Shown here piece by piece: positions 59,950 through 64,000 of a stretch of DNA of 64,000 nt (position 1 is its first letter; each line of letters begins with the position of its first letter). The stretch is from NCBI GenBank assembly GCA_000173115.1, contig ABVW01000001.1, positions 310,001 through 374,000 on the forward strand, read 5' to 3'. A program made the translations under genes and the position numbers. This DNA is from Flavobacteria bacterium MS024-3C (GTDB taxonomy: Bacteria; Bacteroidota; Bacteroidia; Flavobacteriales; Flavobacteriaceae). Below the pieces are notes generated by a model. That model worked only from the letters and a program-made list of their open reading frames with translations, did no database searches and was not told where the DNA came from.

Positions 59950-62900
59950 GTGAAAGACAACTTTCTCATTTACAACGCATCTGCAGGGTCTGGAAAAACT
60001 TACACCCTTACAAAAGTGTATTTAAAGCTTATTTTGGCACCAAATGCCCACAATAATTTTGGCCACATCCTGGCCCTAACGTTTACCAATAAAGCGGTAA
60101 ACGAAATGAAGGAAAGGATTCTAACTGGTCTGGCTGATTTTTCTCTAACGCCCTGTCCAAAAAAAAGTGAAGCGCTTTTTTCAGATGTAGTTAAAGAACT
60201 GGGTTGTTCTAGAGAGGTGCTTCAAAAAAAGTCCGAAAAAGTCCTGATGCAACTCTTGCATAATTATGCGTTTTTTGAAGTGTCTACTATTGACAAATTC
60301 AACCACCGTCTCATTAGAACTTTTGCCAAAGACCTAAAACTTCCTCAAAATTTTGAGGTGCAATTAGACACGGACTTGGTGCTCACAGAGGGTGTAAACG
60401 CCCTGATTGATCGGGCCGGAAATGACGCTGCACTCACCGATATTTTAGTGGCGTTCGCCCTAGAGAAAATTTCAGAAGACAAGAGCTGGGACCTGAGTTT
60501 TGATTTAAAAAACATAGGTAAATTACTTTTTTCAGACCAACATATAGCCCCCTTAGAACACCTTTCAAACAAGAAATTATCAGACTTTGAAAATCTAAAG
60601 AAAACGCTTAAGTCAAAAATTTCTCAAAGCGAACAGGTATTTATGGAGGCGGCAAAAAGTATTAAAACACTGCTGTCTGAAAGTGGTTTAATCCCCACAG
60701 ATTTTAGCAGACAGTCCTTGCCAAAATTTATAGATAAAATTATAAGCGGTGCACTTCCAGATACCACCGCCAAATGGATTCAAGAATTCGAAGACACCAA
60801 ATTATACACCGGAAAAACCCCTGTGGAAGCTCAGGACACTATCATGAGCATTCAGCCACAATTGAGTGGTTTTATGAAGGTTATTTTATTGGCCATAAGC
60901 CTTCAATATTTTTACCGTAACGCCCACAAGCACTTGCTGTCCTTGAGGCTTATAAATGCCTTGCAATACCAAGTAAAAAGCTATTGTGAAAATCAAGAAA
61001 TATTACCCATATCCGAATTCAATAAAAAAATACAAGGCGCTATAAAAAACCAATCTGTTCCTTTTATTTATGAAAGAATGGGAGAGCAGTACAGCCATTT
61101 TTTTATAGATGAATTTCAAGATACTTCCTCGCTGCAGTGGGACAACCTAAAACCCTTACTGGAAAATGCCGTGGTTTCAGAAGATGAAAAAGGCCAAAGA
61201 GGCTCCTTGCTTTTGGTGGGAGACGCCAAGCAATCTATCTATAGATGGCGTGGCGGTAACGCAGAGCAATTCATTGACCTCTATGAAAACAAAGCATTCC
61301 CTGCCGCTCAACCAAAGGTGATTAACCTTCCTAATAATTTTAGGAGTCTATTCGAAATAGTGCAGTTCAACAACCGCTTTTTTAACTATACCGCAGCCTA
61401 TTTAGAACGAGAAAATTTTGCGTCATTATACCGAGATGGGAGCCACCAAAAGCCTCAAAAGGAAAGTGGTGGTTTTGTATCACTAGAATTCCTAGATGAT
61501 GATCCGGACAAGGAAGCGCACTATTGCGAAAAGGTATTAGATGCCATAAATGCTTCCTTAGACAAAGGTTTTTCTTATGGAGATATTTGTCTTTTAACCC
61601 GCAAAAAAAAACACGGGGTATTACTTGCTCAGTACCTAATAGAAAAACAAATTCCTGTAATTTCTTCAGAATCTTTGCTTTTAGACAACCACCCTAAGGT
61701 GCGTTTTCTGGTTCAATTAATTCGCTTTGTTTACCAAGAAACCACCCCTTACCAAGCATACCCAATACTGGCCTATCTGGCTCAGACACAAAATAAAATC
61801 TCCGTACATGAGTATATTAAAAAATCTTTGGGGAATGCTTCAGAATTTTTTAAATCCGAATTTGGGTTTAATCCGGAAGCTTTAAATACTGCATCGATCT
61901 ATGATTTTTGCCTTATGGGCATCCGCTCTTTTTCATTGGCTAATGGAAAAGACGCTTACCTTCAATTCTTTTTAGATGTAGTGTCAGAAGTAAGTTTAAA
62001 AGAAGGAGGTGGCCCAAGCGTATTGCTTCAATACTGGGAACAGAAAAAATCTCAATTGAGTGTTTCAGCGCCAGATGGATTAAATGCCATTCAAATACTC
62101 ACCGTTCATAAAGCCAAAGGACTTGAATTCCCTGTAGTGATTTTTCCATTTGCAGAAACGCCTTTAAAAGAAGAGCGGAACCCTACTTTTTGGCTTCCCG
62201 TTCCAAAGGAAGACTTTGATGGTTTTGAATACCTGCTCTTGGCTAAAAATGACAAAATTGCACAATACAACCCATTGTCAAAGCAGATTATTGAAGAAGA
62301 AGACCAGCGATTGGTGTTAGACGCGCTCAATATTTTATACGTAGCCCTCACAAGAGCATCACAGGCACTTTTTGTCATTGGCGGGATGGCATTAAATAAA
62401 GATGGGAAAGTGAATAAAAACCAATACTCCGGATTGTTAATAGATTACCTCATGGATCAAGGGGAGTGGTCTGCGGAAAAACAGCGCTACACCTTTGGCC
62501 ACTTTAAGATGCCGGAAGAAACAACAGCAGCCCACAAAAACGATCCTAAAACCATATTTTTTCAATTAACACAAAACACCCATGAGCGTTATGCACTGCT
62601 GATGCATCCGCATACTTTTGTTCCAGAGAAAGTATTGCAAGCACAAAACTTGGGACAGCAACTTCACTATTTATTAGAACAACTGGATATTCATCCCTTG
62701 GAAAAATCGCTTGAAAAAACAAGTAAAGCTTATCCCAGCGCAGATCTGGGATCGCTTAAAACCCAAGCCGTTGGCATAATCTCACACGAGCACTTGGAAA
62801 AATATTATCAAAAAGGGCTTAAGGCCTTTAATGAAAAAGATATTTTTACCCAAAACGGCTCAGTGGCACGACCAGATCGATTGGTTTTTAACGAAAATAA

Positions 62901-63057
62901 AGTAACGGTAATTGATTATAAAACAGGTGTTGAAAAAGAAGAAGACCAGGTTCAAATAAAAAGTTATGGAGCACTTTTGGAAGAGATGGGCTACCAGGTA
63001 GAAAATAAAATTTTAGTCTACGTAGACGGTGCGCGTGTGCTGCCTATATTTGTATGA
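59950..63057 (+). CDS. UvrD/AddA-like helicase-nuclease
   Basis: About 1035 residues. RecB/AddA-type double-strand break repair enzyme. Walker [12 protein letters not shown] at the N-terminus, helicase motifs [25 protein letters not shown] and [14 protein letters not shown], and a C-terminal PD-(D/E)XK nuclease (RPDRLV, then VIDYKTG, near 975-1010). Two GTG starts are possible: 59926, which has a GGAG 7 nt upstream, and 59950. I prefer 59950 because TATTTTGCA just before it looks like a -7 element and homologues start a few residues before the Walker A. No AddB-like partner is in the window; kbl follows after 16 bp. Confidence 0.88.
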   Translation: MKDNFLIYNASAGSGKTYTLTKVYLKLILAPNAHNNFGHILALTFTNKAVNEMKERILTGLADFSLTPCPKKSEALFSDVVKELGCSREVLQKKSEKVLMQLLHNYAFFEVSTIDKFNHRLIRTFAKDLKLPQNFEVQLDTDLVLTEGVNALIDRAGNDAALTDILVAFALEKISEDKSWDLSFDLKNIGKLLFSDQHIAPLEHLSNKKLSDFENLKKTLKSKISQSEQVFMEAAKSIKTLLSESGLIPTDFSRQSLPKFIDKIISGALPDTTAKWIQEFEDTKLYTGKTPVEAQDTIMSIQPQLSGFMKVILLAISLQYFYRNAHKHLLSLRLINALQYQVKSYCENQEILPISEFNKKIQGAIKNQSVPFIYERMGEQYSHFFIDEFQDTSSLQWDNLKPLLENAVVSEDEKGQRGSLLLVGDAKQSIYRWRGGNAEQFIDLYENKAFPAAQPKVINLPNNFRSLFEIVQFNNRFFNYTAAYLERENFASLYRDGSHQKPQKESGGFVSLEFLDDDPDKEAHYCEKVLDAINASLDKGFSYGDICLLTRKKKHGVLLAQYLIEKQIPVISSESLLLDNHPKVRFLVQLIRFVYQETTPYQAYPILAYLAQTQNKISVHEYIKKSLGNASEFFKSEFGFNPEALNTASIYDFCLMGIRSFSLANGKDAYLQFFLDVVSEVSLKEGGGPSVLLQYWEQKKSQLSVSAPDGLNAIQILTVHKAKGLEFPVVIFPFAETPLKEERNPTFWLPVPKEDFDGFEYLLLAKNDKIAQYNPLSKQIIEEEDQRLVLDALNILYVALTRASQALFVIGGMALNKDGKVNKNQYSGLLIDYLMDQGEWSAEKQRYTFGHFKMPEETTAAHKNDPKTIFFQLTQNTHERYALLMHPHTFVPEKVLQAQNLGQQLHYLLEQLDIHPLEKSLEKTSKAYPSADLGSLKTQAVGIISHEHLEKYYQKGLKAFNEKDIFTQNGSVARPDRLVFNENKVTVIDYKTGVEKEEDQVQIKSYGALLEEMGYQVENKILVYVDGARVLPIFV

Positions 63058-63073
63058 AAATAAAACAGCGGTC

Positions 63074-64000
63074 ATGTATAAAGAAATAGGATCATTCCTA
63101 GCAGAAGAGCTAGAACAAATAAAAAAAGACGGTTTATTTAAGAGTGAACGAGTGATAAGCGGGCCACAAGGATCAGATGTATCACTTACGGATGGGTCGC
63201 ATGTCATTAACCTGTGTTCCAACAACTACCTAGGACTTTCTGCGCATCCTGAGGTCATAAAGGCAGCCAAAGACACCCTAGATTCTCATGGATTTGGCAT
63301 GTCTTCTGTAAGATTTATCTGTGGCACCCAAGATATTCATAAAACATTAGAGCAAAAAATAGCTTCCTTTTACCAAACAGAAGACACCATTTTATACGCT
63401 GCTGCTTTTGATGCAAACGGAGGGCTCTTTGAGCCATTATTTGGACCTGAAGATGCTATTATATCAGATGCTTTAAACCACGCCTCAATTATTGACGGAG
63501 TGCGGCTTTGTAAAGCCAAAAGATATAGGTACGCCAATAGTGATATGGCAGACTTAGAAACCCAATTAAAGCAAGCCCAAGAAGACGGTGCTAGATTTAA
63601 AATTATTGTAACTGATGGGGTGTTTTCTATGGACGGCTTAGTGGCACCACTAGACAAAATATGTGATTTAGCAGACCAGTACAACGCGCTAGTCATGGTA
63701 GACGAATGCCATGCTGCTGGTTTTTTAGGAGCTACCGGAAGGGGGTCTCTAGAAGCTAAAGGCGTAATGGGAAGGGTAGATATTATTACTGGAACCCTTG
63801 GAAAGGCCCTTGGTGGCGCCATGGGCGGATACACCACAGGTAAAAAAGAAATCATTGAAATGCTCCGCCAAAGATCAAGGCCCTATTTATTTTCAAACTC
63901 TTTGGCTCCAGCTATTGTGGGTGCTTCTATTAAAGTATTTGACATTATAGAAAAAGACACTTCTTTTAGAGACCAACTAGAGGCCAACACACATTATTTT
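63074..64000 (+). CDS. kbl: glycine C-acetyltransferase (2-amino-3-ketobutyrate CoA ligase), cut by the window edge
   Basis: PLP enzyme that splits 2-amino-3-ketobutyrate with CoA to glycine and acetyl-CoA in threonine degradation. My own reading from the ATG at 63074 begins [18 protein letters not shown] and stays open to the edge (309 of about 397 residues). [30 protein letters not shown] and the PLP-lysine region [13 protein letters not shown] are all present. The C-terminal quarter is outside. Next to the helicase gene on the same strand. Not to be confused with 8-amino-7-oxononanoate synthase, which is related, since the [17 protein letters not shown] block fits kbl better. Confidence 0.93.
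   Translation, partial: MYKEIGSFLAEELEQIKKDGLFKSERVISGPQGSDVSLTDGSHVINLCSNNYLGLSAHPEVIKAAKDTLDSHGFGMSSVRFICGTQDIHKTLEQKIASFYQTEDTILYAAAFDANGGLFEPLFGPEDAIISDALNHASIIDGVRLCKAKRYRYANSDMADLETQLKQAQEDGARFKIIVTDGVFSMDGLVAPLDKICDLADQYNALVMVDECHAAGFLGATGRGSLEAKGVMGRVDIITGTLGKALGGAMGGYTTGKKEIIEMLRQRSRPYLFSNSLAPAIVGASIKVFDIIEKDTSFRDQLEANTHYF

Noticed and set aside
1-64000. Insertion sequences, prophage or integron
   Set aside because: No transposase, integrase, terminal inverted repeats or phage genes were seen; gene content is uniformly chromosomal core.

Overview
The window is a single continuous stretch of a chromosome from a member of the Bacteroidota, almost certainly a marine or freshwater Flavobacteriaceae. 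The support is: AT-rich DNA; frequent promoters of the Bacteroidota type (TAnnTTTG near -7, only sometimes a TTG near -33); almost no Shine-Dalgarno use; the family-specific gene orders acpP-fabF-rnc-IPExxxVDY-pyk and MoxR-DUF58-BatABCDE; a SusC-style TonB-dependent receptor with a carboxypeptidase-regulatory N-terminus; and an unusually long PurF. I see no insertion sequence, prophage, CRISPR array, tRNA or rRNA. The content is core housekeeping and the two window edges cut pgi (left) and kbl (right).

Layout. 1-16.8 kb is mostly minus strand: pgi, an M23 lipoprotein peptidase, a DUF3108 protein, a patatin/outer-membrane barrel protein, uvrC, 5-formyl-THF cyclo-ligase (plus strand), lspA, an uncharacterised exported protein, a TraR/DksA-like protein, ileS, a TonB-dependent receptor and recO. 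16.9-26 kb holds gdhA, a DinB-family protein, an ArsC/Spx-like protein, a drug/metabolite transporter, a thioesterase, a nitronate monooxygenase-like enzyme, a cytochrome c lipoprotein, a SulP transporter and gpsA. 26-34.3 kb holds cvpA, an ALDH7-type aldehyde dehydrogenase, an acyl-ACP desaturase, a phosphoesterase, a PfkB sugar kinase, an AlbA/Schlafen-type protein, an SDR and an aldo/keto reductase. 34.5-43.8 kb is one long plus-strand Bat (aerotolerance) operon of eight genes. 43.8-46.5 kb is a small membrane protein followed by a SulP transporter coupled to a beta-carbonic anhydrase, probably a bicarbonate uptake/hydration pair. 46.6-64 kb holds pheS, a CYTH protein, a Rossmann protein, dinB (Pol IV), pyk, rnc, fabF, acpP, purN, rnhA, a second PfkB kinase, purF, a superoxide dismutase, an AddA/RecB-like helicase-nuclease and kbl.

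The most interesting material is outside the proteins. Three gaps longer than 300 bp are not empty. Between purF and sod (58642-59230) are two tandem, paralogous small-RNA-like units that share a 27-nt core (24 of 27 positions identical), each followed by its own strong terminator hairpin but with different putative operator sequences upstream. Between the patatin gene and the DUF3108 gene (3212-3619) is a three-hairpin RNA candidate of about 105 nt with a complete Bacteroidota promoter (TTG-N19-TACCTTTG) and a terminator. Between sulP and gpsA (23907-24320) are a terminator-ended short RNA candidate on the minus strand and a regular array of four AATAAGAC direct repeats at 22-23 bp spacing (a degenerate fifth follows) just upstream of the gpsA promoter. 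All of these were read by eye; none has been tested by a covariance-model search or transcript data.
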